DNA of 64,000 bases from Methylobacterium brachiatum (GTDB taxonomy: Bacteria; Pseudomonadota; Alphaproteobacteria; Rhizobiales; Beijerinckiaceae): assembly GCF_020523825.1 (NCBI RefSeq), contig NZ_JAJALK010000002.1, forward strand, positions 124,001 to 188,000, in the 5' to 3' direction. Below, in pieces: positions 1 through 8,811 of this stretch. A program made the position numbers and the translations under genes. Numbering within the stretch: position 1 is the first letter of the stretch; the number at the start of each line of letters is the position of its first letter. The notes under the pieces were generated by a model. It made no database searches, was not told the DNA's origin, and worked only from the letters and a program-made list of their open reading frames with translations.

Positions 1-135
1 CGCGTCGGCCCTGGCGGCGTCGAAGGCGGCGGCGAGGCCCGCATAGGTCGCCCGGTCGAGGGCGTTACGGCGCTCCGGCCGGTCGATGGTGACCAGCCGG
101 ATCCCGGGCTCTGGATCGGCGACGCGGACGCTCAA
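1..135 (-). CDS. Enoyl-CoA hydratase/isomerase family protein, 5' part only
   Basis: Only the first 45 codons lie inside the window; the gene continues past position 1. The translation contains the N-terminal crotonase-fold strand IRLVTIDRPERRNALDRAT, the usual signature of enoyl-CoA hydratase/isomerases (beta-oxidation, cytoplasm). The best start is a TTG at 135-133 that overlaps the TGA stop of the upstream nitronate monooxygenase gene (TTGA overlap), which implies translational coupling and one operon. No ATG or GTG in this frame fits better. Substrate cannot be told from 45 residues; the neighbouring beta-oxidation genes favour an acyl-CoA pathway role. Confidence 0.7.
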   Translation of the reverse strand, partial: MSVRVADPEPGIRLVTIDRPERRNALDRATYAGLAAAFDAARADA

Positions 136-1148
136 GAGACGGCCTCGCCGGCATAGTCCTCGGAAACGCCCGCGAGCCCGGCCCGGGCGGCGGCGTATTC
201 CCGGGCGAGCCGGGCGACGAGGTCGGCGGTGGCCGGGGCGTCCGCGATGGTGCCGACACCCTGGCCGGCGCCCCAGACGTCCCGCCACGCCTTCACGCCG
301 GCGCTGCCGAAATCCATCGCGGTCTTGTCGCGCGCCGGGAGCCCCTCGGGATCGAGCCCGGCGGCGCGGATGCTGGGCGTCAGGTAATTGCCCGGCACGC
401 CGGTGAAGTAGGGGGTGTAGAGGATGTCGGCGGCGGCGCTGCCGGCGATCATGTCCTTGTAGCCCGACGCCGCGTTGGCCTCCCGGGTGGCGATGAACCG
501 GGTGCCCATATAGGCGAGGTCGGCGCCCATGGCCTGGGCGGCGAGGATCGCCGAGCCGGTGGTGATCGCCCCCGACAGGATCAGCGGCCCATCGTAGAAG
601 CGGCGGATCTCGCCGACCAGGGCGAAGGGGCTCAGCGTGCCGGCATGGCCCCCGGCGCCGGCGCAGACTAGGATCAGCCCGTCGACCCCGGCCTCCAGGG
701 CCTTCTCGGCGTGGCGAACCGTGGTGACGTCGTGGAACACCACGCCGCCATAGGCATGGACCGGGCGGATCACCGCGTCCGGGGCCCGCAGCGAGGTGAT
801 GATGATCGGCACACGGTGCCGGACGCAGGCCTCGACATCCTGGGCCAGGCGGTCGTTCGAGGCGTGGACGATCTGATTGACCGCGAAGGGCGCGATCTTC
901 CGGGCCGGATCCTTCGCGCGCGCGTCAGCGAGCGTGCGCGTGATCGTCGAAAGCCATTCGTCGAGCAATTCGGCCGGCCGCGCGTTCAGCGCCGGGAACG
1001 CGCCGACCACGCCGGCCAGGCATTGCGCGATCACCAGCTCCGGTCCCGAGACGATGAACATCGGCGCGCAGATCACCGGCAGGGCGAGCCGGCCGCGCAG
1101 GACGTCCGGCAGGCGGCTGGCCGGACCCTGTTCGGGGCCGTCGCTCAT
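132..1148 (-). CDS. Nitronate monooxygenase family (NPD-type FMN oxidoreductase)
   Basis: A 338-residue protein of the nitronate monooxygenase / 2-nitropropane dioxygenase family, FMN-dependent TIM-barrel enzymes that oxidise alkyl nitronates; many members have unknown physiological substrates. Visible family segments are PVICAPMFIVSGPELV at the N-terminus, the AGAGGHAGTLSPFALV stretch holding the conserved His and an FMN-phosphate loop, and LSGAITTGSAILAAQAMGAD with YMGTRFIAT near the second phosphate-binding strand. ATG at 1148 is the first methionine that gives a normal N-terminus; the open frame upstream is low-complexity and not protein-like. No clear Shine-Dalgarno precedes it. The stop overlaps the start of the downstream crotonase gene, so the two are probably co-transcribed. 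Confidence 0.85.
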   Translation of the reverse strand: MSDGPEQGPASRLPDVLRGRLALPVICAPMFIVSGPELVIAQCLAGVVGAFPALNARPAELLDEWLSTITRTLADARAKDPARKIAPFAVNQIVHASNDRLAQDVEACVRHRVPIIITSLRAPDAVIRPVHAYGGVVFHDVTTVRHAEKALEAGVDGLILVCAGAGGHAGTLSPFALVGEIRRFYDGPLILSGAITTGSAILAAQAMGADLAYMGTRFIATREANAASGYKDMIAGSAAADILYTPYFTGVPGNYLTPSIRAAGLDPEGLPARDKTAMDFGSAGVKAWRDVWGAGQGVGTIADAPATADLVARLAREYAAARAGLAGVSEDYAGEAVS

Positions 1149-1449
1149 CGGAGGCTGCCGGGTTGCTGGCCGATACCGCGCAAAGCGATCCTCCCTGATC
1201 GGTCGGGCGGCCCGACCCTTGGAACCCGCCAGGACGGGTTCGAGCCGGATTCGCGCCCGGGGCGGGCCTGAATGGCATGGCGCCCGGCACCGGTCAAACC
1301 GTCCGGCCGGATCGCGTCTGCAATGCGGAACGCGCTGCGGGACGTCATACGCGACGCCGTCACATCCTTGACGGGCCGGCCACCGCAGATCAACATCCCG
1401 CAAAACTGCGAACGACAATTCTGCATTGCAGAACAGGGAGAAAACCGCT
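1149..1449. other. Divergent intergenic region, nmo / pimF-like
   Basis: About 300 bases between two divergently transcribed genes, so it should hold both promoters. I see no RNA gene, no convincing sigma70 promoter and none of the palindromic repeat families found elsewhere. The last 15 bases carry the AGGGAG ribosome-binding site of the downstream fused hydratase/dehydrogenase gene. Confidence 0.4.
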
Positions 1450-3522
1450 TTGGTTCGTTACGAGGTCGATGGCGGCGTGGCCGTGCTCACGCTCGCCAAC
1501 CCGCCGGTCAACGCGCTGGGCGCCGCGCTGCGGGCTGCCCTCGACGGCGCCCTGGCGCGGGCGGAGGCCGACGAAGCGGTCCGGGCGATCGTGCTGGCGG
1601 CCGAGGGCAAGGTGTTCGTCGGCGGCGCCGACATCTCGGAATTCGGGAAGCCGCTCCAGGCGCCGAGCCTGCCGGACGTGCTGAAGCGGCTCGATGCCGG
1701 GCGGAAGCCTGTGGTGGCGGCGATCGGCGGCGCGGCGCTGGGCGGCGGGCTGGAACTGGCGATGGCCTGCCACGGCCGGGTCGCGGCGCCCGCGGCCAAG
1801 CTCGGCCTGCCGGAGATCAAGCTCGGCATCATCCCGGGGGCCGGGGGCACGCAGCGCCTGCCGCGGCTGATCGGGCCGGACACCGCCTTCACGATGATGC
1901 TCACCGGCGAGCCGGTCTCGGCGGAAATTGCCGCCAAGCTCGGGATCGTCGACGCCGTGGTGCTGGGCGATCTCGTGCCGGCCGCCCGCATCCGGGCCCT
2001 GGAACTGGCCGATTCCGGCGCCCTGCCGCGGGTGCGCGACCGGGCGGACATGCTGACCCCGGAGGCCCGCCAGGCCTTCGAGGCCAAGGCCGACGCGGCG
2101 GTCAAGCGCGATCCCGAGGCGACAAACGTCCACGCCCTGGCCCGGGCGGTGCGCGCCGGCCTGGACCCGGACGCGTTCGACGCGGCGGTCGCCGTCGAGC
2201 GGGCCGAGTTCCGAACGCTGGTGGAGGATCCGCGCTCCAAGGCCCTGCGCTACGCCTTCTTCGCCGAGCGCGAGGCCGCCCGGGTGCCGGGCCTGTCGAA
2301 GGACACGCCCCGCCGCCCCGTCGAGACGGCCGCGGTGATCGGGGCCGGCACCATGGGCGGCGGCATCGCGATGTGCTTCGCCAATGCCGGCATCCCGGTC
2401 ACCGTGATCGAGACCGAGGCCGGCGCCCTGGAACGCGGCCTCGACCGGGTGAAGGGCCTCTATGCCGGCTCGGCCAAGCGCGGCTCGATCACCGAGGCCC
2501 AGCGCGACGAACGGATCGGCCGGATCACCGGGGCGATCGGCCTGGAGAACGCCGGAGAGGCCGACATCGTGATCGAGGCGGCCTTCGAGGACATGGCGGT
2601 CAAGCGCGAGATCTTTTCCAAGCTCGACGGCATCGCCAAGCCGGGCGCGATCCTGGCGACCAACACCTCCTATCTCGACGTCGACGCCATCGCGGCGGTG
2701 ACCGGCCGGCCGCAGGACGTGCTCGGCCTGCATTTCTTCAGCCCGGCCAACGTCATGCGCCTCGTCGAGGTGGTCCGCGCCGGCAAGACCGCCCCCGACG
2801 TGCTCGCGACGGCGCTGGATCTGGCCAAGCGCCTCAACAAGCTGCCGGTGACGGTGGGCGTCTGCTTCGGCTTCGTCGGCAACCGCATCCTGGAGCGCCG
2901 CAGCCGCGCCGCCGAGCGCCTGCTGCTGGAAGGCGCCCTGCCGCACGCGATCGATGCCGCCGTGACCGGCTTCGGCTTCCGGATGGGCCCCTTCGCCATG
3001 AGTGACCTCGCCGGCCTCGATATCGGCTGGCGCTCCCGCAAGGATTTCGGCGGCCGGGCCCCGGTCGCCGACGCGCTGGCCGAGATGGGCCGGTTCGGCC
3101 AGAAGACCGGCCGCGGTTTTTTTGTTTACTCGGACGGCGCCAGGACCGGGACACGCGATCCCGAGGTGGAAGCGCTGATCGAGAAGACCGCCGCCGAGCA
3201 CGGCATCGCGCGCCGGAGCTTCACGCCGGACGAGATCATCGCCCGGCTGATGTACCCGATGGTCAACGAGGGCGCCCGGATCCTCGAGGAGGGGATCGCG
3301 GCGCGGCCCGGCGACATCGATACGATCTGGATCAACGGCTACAACTGGCCGGCCTGGCGCGGCGGCCCGATGCACTGGGCCGACACCGTCGGGCTCAAGA
3401 CCCTCGCCGAGGCGCTGACGCGCTTCGCCCGGGAGACCGGCGACGACAGCCAGGAGCCGGCGCCTCTGCTGCGCAAGCTGGCGGAATCGGGCGGACGCTT
3501 CGCCGACTGGAAGGCGCGCTGA
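1450..3522 (+). CDS. pimF: Fused enoyl-CoA hydratase / 3-hydroxyacyl-CoA dehydrogenase (PimF/FadJ type)
   Basis: A 690-residue bifunctional cytoplasmic beta-oxidation enzyme. Residues 1-185 are a crotonase domain with the oxyanion segment FVGGADISEFG and both catalytic glutamates (GGGLELAMAC and GLPEIKLG). The NAD-binding Rossmann motif VIGAGTMGGGIA begins near residue 295, and the dehydrogenase catalytic His is about residue 428 in LGLHFFSPANVM. Two C-terminal HAD domains follow. A TTG at 1450 is preferred because AGGGAG lies 9-10 bases upstream; another in-frame TTG at 1426 lacks such a site. The following genes (thiolase, then two acyl-CoA dehydrogenases of PimC and PimD type) give the order of the Rhodopseudomonas-type pimeloyl-CoA degradation operon, which is the basis of the symbol. 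Chain-length preference is inferred from context only. Confidence 0.88.
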   Translation: MVRYEVDGGVAVLTLANPPVNALGAALRAALDGALARAEADEAVRAIVLAAEGKVFVGGADISEFGKPLQAPSLPDVLKRLDAGRKPVVAAIGGAALGGGLELAMACHGRVAAPAAKLGLPEIKLGIIPGAGGTQRLPRLIGPDTAFTMMLTGEPVSAEIAAKLGIVDAVVLGDLVPAARIRALELADSGALPRVRDRADMLTPEARQAFEAKADAAVKRDPEATNVHALARAVRAGLDPDAFDAAVAVERAEFRTLVEDPRSKALRYAFFAEREAARVPGLSKDTPRRPVETAAVIGAGTMGGGIAMCFANAGIPVTVIETEAGALERGLDRVKGLYAGSAKRGSITEAQRDERIGRITGAIGLENAGEADIVIEAAFEDMAVKREIFSKLDGIAKPGAILATNTSYLDVDAIAAVTGRPQDVLGLHFFSPANVMRLVEVVRAGKTAPDVLATALDLAKRLNKLPVTVGVCFGFVGNRILERRSRAAERLLLEGALPHAIDAAVTGFGFRMGPFAMSDLAGLDIGWRSRKDFGGRAPVADALAEMGRFGQKTGRGFFVYSDGARTGTRDPEVEALIEKTAAEHGIARRSFTPDEIIARLMYPMVNEGARILEEGIAARPGDIDTIWINGYNWPAWRGGPMHWADTVGLKTLAEALTRFARETGDDSQEPAPLLRKLAESGGRFADWKAR

Positions 3523-3551
3523 TGCCCTGTCGGTTTCGCCGGGCCAAGTTC

Positions 3552-3678
3552 CGGTTTCGAAAGGTCGGGGACCTTTCGCGGGTGCAGGGCAGCGCCCTGC
3601 TGCCGGCCTCCGTCCCGCGCAGCGTCGGGGCGTCGCCCCGACACCCCACCAAAGGGCGTGACGCCCTTTGGGAACCCC
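3552..3678. repeat. Intergenic multi-hairpin repeat, family C copy 1
   Basis: A 127-base element made of consecutive short palindromes: a GGTCGGGGACC arm pair, CAGGGCAGCGCCCTG, CGGGGCGTCGCCCCG and AAAGGGCGTGACGCCCTTTGG. The same arrangement, in either orientation, recurs at 14229-14350, 24528-24632 and 46567-46689, with a partial copy at 32199-32255. It lies in the 373-base gap between the pimF-like and thiolase genes, which otherwise holds only a family A repeat and the thiolase ribosome-binding site. Confidence 0.8.
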
Positions 3679-3723
3679 AACTCGCCTGCGTCAGGCGACG
3701 CCGCTCCGGCTGGCCGCGACAGG

Positions 3724-3821
3724 CCCCCTCTCCCGTGCGGGAGAGGGTTGGGGTGAGGGACCAGGGTCTTCCGGAAAGGTCGCACCCCTCACCCTGTCCC
3801 TCTCCCGCACGGGAGAGGGGA
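3724..3821 (-). repeat. Composite palindromic element, family A copy 1
   Basis: A 98-base element whose two ends are each a perfect palindrome of the type CCTCTCCCGTGCGGGAGAGG, joined by a 45-base spacer. Its reverse complement matches 34087-34183 over the full length with only a handful of differences, including the spacer, so this is a defined mobile or amplified unit and not two independent hairpins. Single-ended derivatives occur at 7821, 26790 and 31515. The structure resembles BIME/REP-type elements. Confidence 0.85.
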
Positions 3822-3895
3822 CCCGCGCCGTATCCGGCCAATGCTGCGCTCGCACCCGACCTGAACACCCGTACGGACCCGAAGAGGAGCCCGGC

Positions 3896-5080
3896 ATGAC
3901 CGACGCGGTGATCGTTTCGACTGCCCGCACGCCGATCGGCAAGGCCCATCGCGGCGCGCTGAACCTCACCCGGGGCGCCGACCTCGCCGCCCACGCGATC
4001 CGGGGTGCCCTGGATCAGGCCCGGCTGGAGCCGGAGGCTGTGGAAGAGGTGGTGCTCGGCTGCGGCTATCCGGAGAACGCCACCGGCGGCAACGTCGCCC
4101 GCCACGCGGCCCTGGTGGCAGGGATCCCGGTGAACTCGGCGGGCGTCACGGTCTCGCGCTTCTGCGCCTCGGGCCTGGAGGCGATCGCCAGCGCGGCCCG
4201 GCGGATCATCCTCGACGGCGTGCCGGTGGCTGTGGCCGGCGGGGTCGAGTCGGTCAGCCTGGTCCAGCCGAAGGTGCAGCGGGAATTGACCCGCAACGCC
4301 TGGCTGGAGGCGCACCTGCCGGCGATCTACATGCCGATGATCGAGACCGCCGACATCGTCGCCACGCGCTACGGCATCTCCCGGGAGGCGCAGGACGCCT
4401 TCGCGCTGGAGAGCCAGCGGCGCACCGCCGCCGCGCAGGCGCGGGGCCTGTTCGACGACGAGATCGTCCCGATGAGCGCCGTGATGGCGGTGACCGACAA
4501 GGCCACCGGCGAGACCCGGGAAATCGAGACGCGGCTCGCCAAGGACGAGGGCAACCGGCCCGACACGACCCTCGAAGGCCTCGCGAAGCTCAAGCCCGTG
4601 CGCGGGGAGGGCGCCTTCATCACCGCCGGCAATGCCAGCCAGCTCTCGGACGGCGCCGCCGCCAGCGTGCTGATGTCGGCCGAAGAGGCCGCCCGGCGGG
4701 GACTGACGCCGCTGGGCACCTTCCGGGGCTTCGCCTCGGCCGGCTGCGGCCCGGACGAGATGGGCATAGGCCCGGTCTTCGCGGTGCCGCGCCTGCTGGA
4801 ACGGCAGGGGCTCACGGTCGCCGATATCGACCTCTGGGAGCTGAACGAGGCCTTCGCCTCTCAGTCGGTCTATTGCCGGGACAAGCTCGGGATCGATCCG
4901 GACACGGTCAACGTCAACGGCGGCGCCATCGCGGTCGGCCATCCGTTCGGCATGTCGGGGGCGCGGCTCGTGGGCCACGCCCTGCTGGAAGGCCGCCGCC
5001 GCGGGGCGCGCTACGCCGTGGTGACGATGTGCGTGGCCGGCGGCCAGGGCTGCGCCGGCCTGTTCGAGATCGGAGGCTGA
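3896..5080 (+). CDS. pimB: Acetyl-CoA acyltransferase (thiolase)
   Basis: A 394-residue thiolase catalysing thiolytic release of acetyl-CoA from 3-ketoacyl-CoA (or the reverse condensation). All catalytic residues are visible: nucleophile Cys90 in [10 protein letters not shown], His349 in [12 protein letters not shown] and Cys379 in [10 protein letters not shown]. Length and motif order match FadA/PaaJ/PimB-type degradative thiolases. The ATG at 3896 follows GAAGAGGAG at a good distance. The next gene starts two bases after the stop, so the two form an operon. PhaA-type biosynthetic activity cannot be excluded from sequence alone; context favours beta-oxidation. Confidence 0.9.
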   Translation: MTDAVIVSTARTPIGKAHRGALNLTRGADLAAHAIRGALDQARLEPEAVEEVVLGCGYPENATGGNVARHAALVAGIPVNSAGVTVSRFCASGLEAIASAARRIILDGVPVAVAGGVESVSLVQPKVQRELTRNAWLEAHLPAIYMPMIETADIVATRYGISREAQDAFALESQRRTAAAQARGLFDDEIVPMSAVMAVTDKATGETREIETRLAKDEGNRPDTTLEGLAKLKPVRGEGAFITAGNASQLSDGAAASVLMSAEEAARRGLTPLGTFRGFASAGCGPDEMGIGPVFAVPRLLERQGLTVADIDLWELNEAFASQSVYCRDKLGIDPDTVNVNGGAIAVGHPFGMSGARLVGHALLEGRRRGARYAVVTMCVAGGQGCAGLFEIGG

Positions 5081-5082
5081 CG

Positions 5083-6279
5083 ATGGATCTGCGCTTTACG
5101 CCGGAAGAAATCGCGTTCCGCGACGAGGTCCGCAGCTTCTGCCGGACGGAGATCCCGGCCGAGATCCGAAAAAAGGTCTCGGAGGGGCGCAGCCTCTCGA
5201 AGGAGGATTACGTCACCAGCCAGCGCATCCTCAATGCCAAGGGCTGGGCAGTGCCGCACTGGCCGCAGGAATGGGGCGGCCGGGATTGGACCTCGATCCA
5301 GCGCTACATTTATACGGAAGAACTGTTCCAGGCGGCGGTGCCGCTGCCGCAGCAATTCAACTGCTACATGTTCGGCCCGGTGCTCGCGACCTTCGGCCGG
5401 CAGGACCAGAAGGCGCGCTTCCTGCCACGTGCGGCCAATCTCGACGATTGGTGGTGCCAGGGCTTCTCCGAGCCCGGCGCCGGCTCCGACCTGGCCTCGC
5501 TCAAGACCAAGGCGGTGCGCGACGGCGACCACTACGTGGTGGACGGCCAGAAGACCTGGACGACGCTGGGCCAGCACGCCGACTGGATCTTCTGCCTCGT
5601 GCGCACCGATTTCGAGGCCAAGAAGCAGCGCGGCATCTCCTTCCTGCTCATCGACATGAAGAGCCCCGGCATCACCGTGCGGCCGATCCTCACGCTGGAG
5701 GGCCGCCACGAGGTCAACGAGGTTTTCTTCGACGCGGTGCGGGTGCCGGTCGAGAACCTCGTCGGCGAGGAGAACAAGGGCTGGGACTACGCCAAATTCC
5801 TGCTCGCCAACGAGCGCACCGGCATCGCCCGGATCGGCCTCACCAAGGAGCGGATTGCCCGGATCAAGCGCCTCGCCAAGGAGATGCCGGCGGGCTCCGG
5901 CACCATGTGGGACGACCGAGACTTCCGCGGCCGGGTCGCCGAGGTCGAGGTCGAGCTGAAGGCGCTGGAGATCACCCAGATGCGGGTGGCGGCCAAGCAG
6001 GGCCGGGCGGATTCGGTGGAGCCCGATCCCGCCTCCTCGCTCCTCAAGATCCGCGGCTCGCAGCTCCAGCAGGCGGCGACCGAGTTACTGGTCGAGCTCG
6101 CCGGCCCGTTCGCCCTGGCGGCGCCGGCCCGCGGGGCCGGGGGCAACAACCTGCCGGGCGGCTTCGACTGGGTCGATGCGGCGGCGCCGAGCTACTTCAA
6201 CAACCGCAAGGTCTCGATCTACGGCGGCTCCAACGAGATCCAGCACAACGTCATCGCCAAGGGGATTCTGGGGTTGTGA
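5083..6279 (+). CDS. pimC: Acyl-CoA dehydrogenase, pimeloyl-CoA dehydrogenase large-subunit type
   Basis: A 398-residue FAD-dependent acyl-CoA dehydrogenase. It has the family order: N-terminal helical domain, beta domain with WCQGFSEPGAGSDLASLKTK and QKTWTTLGQHADWIFCLVRT, and C-terminal helical domain ending IYGGSNEIQHNVIAKGILGL. The N-terminal MDLRFTPEEIAFRDEVR and the middle region resemble the large subunit PimC. The ATG lies two bases after the thiolase stop, with CGGAGG just upstream. The PimD-type partner follows after a repeat element, which supports a heteromeric dehydrogenase that starts oxidation of a dicarboxylyl- or acyl-CoA. True substrate is inferred. Confidence 0.85.
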   Translation: MDLRFTPEEIAFRDEVRSFCRTEIPAEIRKKVSEGRSLSKEDYVTSQRILNAKGWAVPHWPQEWGGRDWTSIQRYIYTEELFQAAVPLPQQFNCYMFGPVLATFGRQDQKARFLPRAANLDDWWCQGFSEPGAGSDLASLKTKAVRDGDHYVVDGQKTWTTLGQHADWIFCLVRTDFEAKKQRGISFLLIDMKSPGITVRPILTLEGRHEVNEVFFDAVRVPVENLVGEENKGWDYAKFLLANERTGIARIGLTKERIARIKRLAKEMPAGSGTMWDDRDFRGRVAEVEVELKALEITQMRVAAKQGRADSVEPDPASSLLKIRGSQLQQAATELLVELAGPFALAAPARGAGGNNLPGGFDWVDAAAPSYFNNRKVSIYGGSNEIQHNVIAKGILGL

Positions 6280-6302
6280 GGGCAGGCGGCCTCCCCCGCC
6301 GA

Positions 6303-6436
6303 TCCCACCCACCCCTCATCCTGAGGTGCGGCGCAGCCGCCTCGAAGGAGCCCTCCAGGGATCGCGCGGCCGGCTGGAGGGCTCCTTCGAGGCCTCCGCT
6401 GCGCTCCGGCACCTCAGGATGAGGGGAGGGGTGGGA
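6303..6436. repeat. Long palindromic intergenic element, family B copy 1
   Basis: About 134 bases forming one long imperfect palindrome, with outer arms TCCCACCC/GGGTGGGA and CCTCATCCTGAGG/CCTCAGGATGAGG and inner arms CTCGAAGGAGCCCTCCAG/CTGGAGGGCTCCTTCGAG. Close relatives are at 12004-12138 and 54638-54777 and shortened or degenerate ones at 7653, 11558 and 30731. It sits between the pimC and pimD genes, where it could fold in the mRNA and affect relative expression of the two subunits. Confidence 0.85.
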
Positions 6437-6476
6437 TGAACGCCGCGACCGTGACCTTCCGCGAGAGAACACCGAC

Positions 6477-7631
6477 ATGGATTTCGACCTGAACGAGGAC
6501 CAGTCGCTCCTGCGCGACAGCGTCGAGCGGCTGGCGGCGGACCTGTACCCGTCGCTGGAGAGCCGGCAGGCGCGGCTGAAGGCGCCGCTGGGCTTCCCCG
6601 AGGCGGGCTGGGCGGCCTTCGCCGAGCTCGGCGTCACCGGCCTGCCCTTCTCCGAGGAGCAGGGCGGGCTCGCCGGCGGCCCGGTGGAGACCATGCTGGT
6701 CATGGAGGCGGTGGGGCGCAACCTCGTGGTCGAGCCCCTGTTCGCGAGCCTGGTTCTCGGCGCGACGGCGCTCCGGCTCGGCGGCAGCCCGGAGCAGACG
6801 GAGCGGATCCTGCCCGGCGTGATCGACGGCAGCCTGCGGCTCACCCTTGCCCATACCGAGCGCCAGTCGCGCTACGACCTCCACGACGTGGCGACCACGG
6901 CCCGGCGTTCGGGCGAAACGTTCGTGCTGAGCGGGGTCAAGAGCGTCGTGCCCAATGCCGACGCGGCCAGGCTGATGGTGGTCTCCGCCCGGGTCTCCGG
7001 GGCGCGGCGCGACCCGCACGGGATCGGGCTGTTCCTGGTGCCGACCGATGCCGCGGGGGTGGCGATCGAGGCCTACCCGACCCAGGATGGCGGGCGCGCC
7101 GCCGAGGTGTCGTTCTCCGACGTCGCGCTCCCGGCCGACGCGGCTCTGGGCGATCCCGAGGGGGGCCTGACGCTGCTGGAGCGGGTGGTCGAGCACGGCA
7201 TCGCGGCGCTCGCCGCCGAGGCGGTGGGCTCCATGGACGCGCTGCACAAGCTGACGGTGGAATATCTCAAGACCCGCACGCAATTCGGGGTCAGCGTCGG
7301 CTCGTTCCAGGCGCTGCAGCACCGGGCCGTGGACATGCTGATCCAGCTGGAGCAGGCGCGGTCGATGGCGCTCTACGCCGCCATGATGGTGGAGGCGGAG
7401 GATCCCGCGGCGCGGGCGGCGGCGCTGGCGGCCGTGAAGGTGCAGATCAACAAGGCCTGCCGCTTCGTCGGCCAGGAGGCGGTGCAGCTCCACGGCGGCA
7501 TCGGCATGACGCTCGAATATCTCGGCGCCCACCACTTCAAGCGGCTCGCCATGATCGAGTACCAGCTCGGCGACACCGCCCACCATTTGCGCCGGATCAC
7601 GCAGAGCGAGAACGGCTTGCTGGCGGCGTGA
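6477..7631 (+). CDS. pimD: Acyl-CoA dehydrogenase, pimeloyl-CoA dehydrogenase small-subunit type
   Basis: A 384-residue acyl-CoA dehydrogenase-fold protein. The N-terminus MDFDLNEDQSLLRDSVERL, the segment LGVTGLPFSEEQGGLAGGPV and the HTERQSRYDLHDV stretch are typical of the PimD-type subunit paired with PimC. The C-terminal FAD-domain motifs include RTQFGVSVGSFQALQHRAVDM and EAVQLHGGIGMT. The ATG at 6477 follows a weak GCGAGAGAA site. A family B repeat separates it from pimC by about 200 bases, but orientation and pairing suggest one functional unit. Electron transfer would go to ETF; no ETF genes are in the window. Confidence 0.85.
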   Translation: MDFDLNEDQSLLRDSVERLAADLYPSLESRQARLKAPLGFPEAGWAAFAELGVTGLPFSEEQGGLAGGPVETMLVMEAVGRNLVVEPLFASLVLGATALRLGGSPEQTERILPGVIDGSLRLTLAHTERQSRYDLHDVATTARRSGETFVLSGVKSVVPNADAARLMVVSARVSGARRDPHGIGLFLVPTDAAGVAIEAYPTQDGGRAAEVSFSDVALPADAALGDPEGGLTLLERVVEHGIAALAAEAVGSMDALHKLTVEYLKTRTQFGVSVGSFQALQHRAVDMLIQLEQARSMALYAAMMVEAEDPAARAAALAAVKVQINKACRFVGQEAVQLHGGIGMTLEYLGAHHFKRLAMIEYQLGDTAHHLRRITQSENGLLAA

Positions 7632-7652
7632 GGGGCGATTTTCATCTCACCC

Positions 7653-7781
7653 CATCCCATCCTACCCAGCCCCCCCATCCTGAGGTACGCGCGCAGCGAG
7701 CCGCGAAGGAGCCTTCCAGGGATCGCGCGGCTGGCTGGAGCCCTCCCTCGAGGCCTCCGCTTCGCTCCGTCGCCTCAGAGG
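7653..7781. repeat. Family B element, copy with decayed right end
   Basis: The left half matches the family B consensus (ATCCTGAGGTAC, then CGAAGGAGCCTTCCAG), but the right arm ends in CCTCAGAGG, lacking the terminal GGATGAGGG. It occupies the gap between pimD and the converging TPR lipoprotein gene together with a family A half-element at 7821-7848; the rest of this 300-base gap shows nothing recognisable. Confidence 0.75.
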
Positions 7782-7820
7782 CTGTGAGTTCTACGATCCT
7801 TCGCGGATGGAGCGCGACAC

Positions 7821-7848
7821 GCCCCCTCTCCCGTGCGGGAGAGGGGGC
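7821..7848. repeat. Family A palindrome, single-ended
   Basis: A lone palindrome of the CCCCCTCTCCCGTGCGGGAGAGGGGG type. It equals one end of the composite element at 3724-3821 and may act as a bidirectional hairpin between converging genes. Confidence 0.7.
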
Positions 7849-7938
7849 CCGCGCCACGTCCTGGCGTTGCAGGCCCGCCTATCGATCGAACGATCACAGC
7901 CGGCCAGGATGAGAGAGGTGGGTGGACCGGGCGGGATC

Positions 7939-8811
7939 CTAGTTGAACAGCGAGCCCACCCCGCCCTGCACGCGGCCCAACCCGGCGCGGGCGACGGCGT
8001 TGTTGGGGTCGATCACGGCGGCGCGCTGGTAGTTCTCGAGCGCCTCCTTGCGCTGGCCCGACTTCTCGTAGGCGAGGCCCCGATAGGCCCAGGAGGTGGC
8101 GTCCTTGTTATTCACGTTGAGCGCCGCGTTGTAGTCCTCGATCGCCTTCGGGTACTGGTTGGTGGCGATCAGGCTCTGGCCGCGGGCCGCGTAGGGCGCG
8201 GACACGAACGGGTTGCGGTCGATGGCGGCGTCGAAATCGGCGATCGCCTGGGTCTCCTGGCCCTGCTTCTGCCGGACCAGGCCGCGGGCGTGGTAGGCCT
8301 CGGCCGATTCGGGCATCAGCCGGATCGCGACGTTGAGGTCGGAGAGCGCCTGGTCGAGGTTGCCCTGGGCGCGCTCGACATTGGCGCGGCCGATATAGGC
8401 CGGGCCGTAATTCGGATCGATGCTGATCGCCTTGCTGAAATCCTGGAGCGCGGCGGCGTCGCGGCCGACCTGGCGCTCGGCCAGCGCGCGGTTGTTGTAG
8501 GCCGAGCCCGAATTCGGGTCGATGCTGATCGCCTTGGTGAAGTCCGCGATGGCGTCGTTGAACTGGCCGGCCCGGGCATAGGCGGCGCCGCGGGTGTTGT
8601 AGGCGGCGGCGTCGTTCGGGTTGCGCTGGATCACCTCGGTGAGCGAGGCGATGTTGACGTTGGTGGCGCCCGTGGTGTCGGTCTCCACCACCGCGTATTG
8701 CCGCGGGCTGGCGGCGCTGCCGACGGTTTCGCAGCCCGCAAGCGCCGCGGCCGAGAGCGTGGCCGCGCCGATCAGCGCGATCTTGTGTGCCAGCCCGTTG
8801 CGTACGATCAT
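7939..8811 (-). CDS. Tetratricopeptide-repeat lipoprotein
   Basis: A 290-residue TPR protein. It begins with a lipoprotein signal peptide ending in the lipobox LAGC (Cys27), so it should be anchored in the envelope. From about residue 55 to the end it consists of roughly seven tandem TPR units with repeating NPNDAAAYNTRGAAYARAG, SGSAYNNRALAER and GPAYIGRANVERAQG helices. The ATG at 8811 gives the signal peptide, while the open frame further upstream is not protein-like. TPR lipoproteins of this shape scaffold envelope complexes; the partner is unknown. It converges with pimD and is isolated from purK by about 280 bases. Confidence 0.85.
   Translation of the reverse strand: MIVRNGLAHKIALIGAATLSAAALAGCETVGSAASPRQYAVVETDTTGATNVNIASLTEVIQRNPNDAAAYNTRGAAYARAGQFNDAIADFTKAISIDPNSGSAYNNRALAERQVGRDAAALQDFSKAISIDPNYGPAYIGRANVERAQGNLDQALSDLNVAIRLMPESAEAYHARGLVRQKQGQETQAIADFDAAIDRNPFVSAPYAARGQSLIATNQYPKAIEDYNAALNVNNKDATSWAYRGLAYEKSGQRKEALENYQRAAVIDPNNAVARAGLGRVQGGVGSLFN

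Noticed and set aside
1201..1270. A GGTTCGAGCC segment that resembles a tRNA T-arm
   Set aside because: No acceptor stem, D-arm or anticodon arm can be built around it.
1390..3375. A 661-codon open frame antisense to the pimF-like gene
   Set aside because: High GC leaves long antisense frames open. The translation is low-complexity Arg/Gly/Asp-rich with no domain, while the plus strand encodes a clear enzyme.
3395..4978. A 527-codon antisense open frame over the thiolase gene
   Set aside because: Same GC-driven artefact; the thiolase catalytic residues on the plus strand are decisive.
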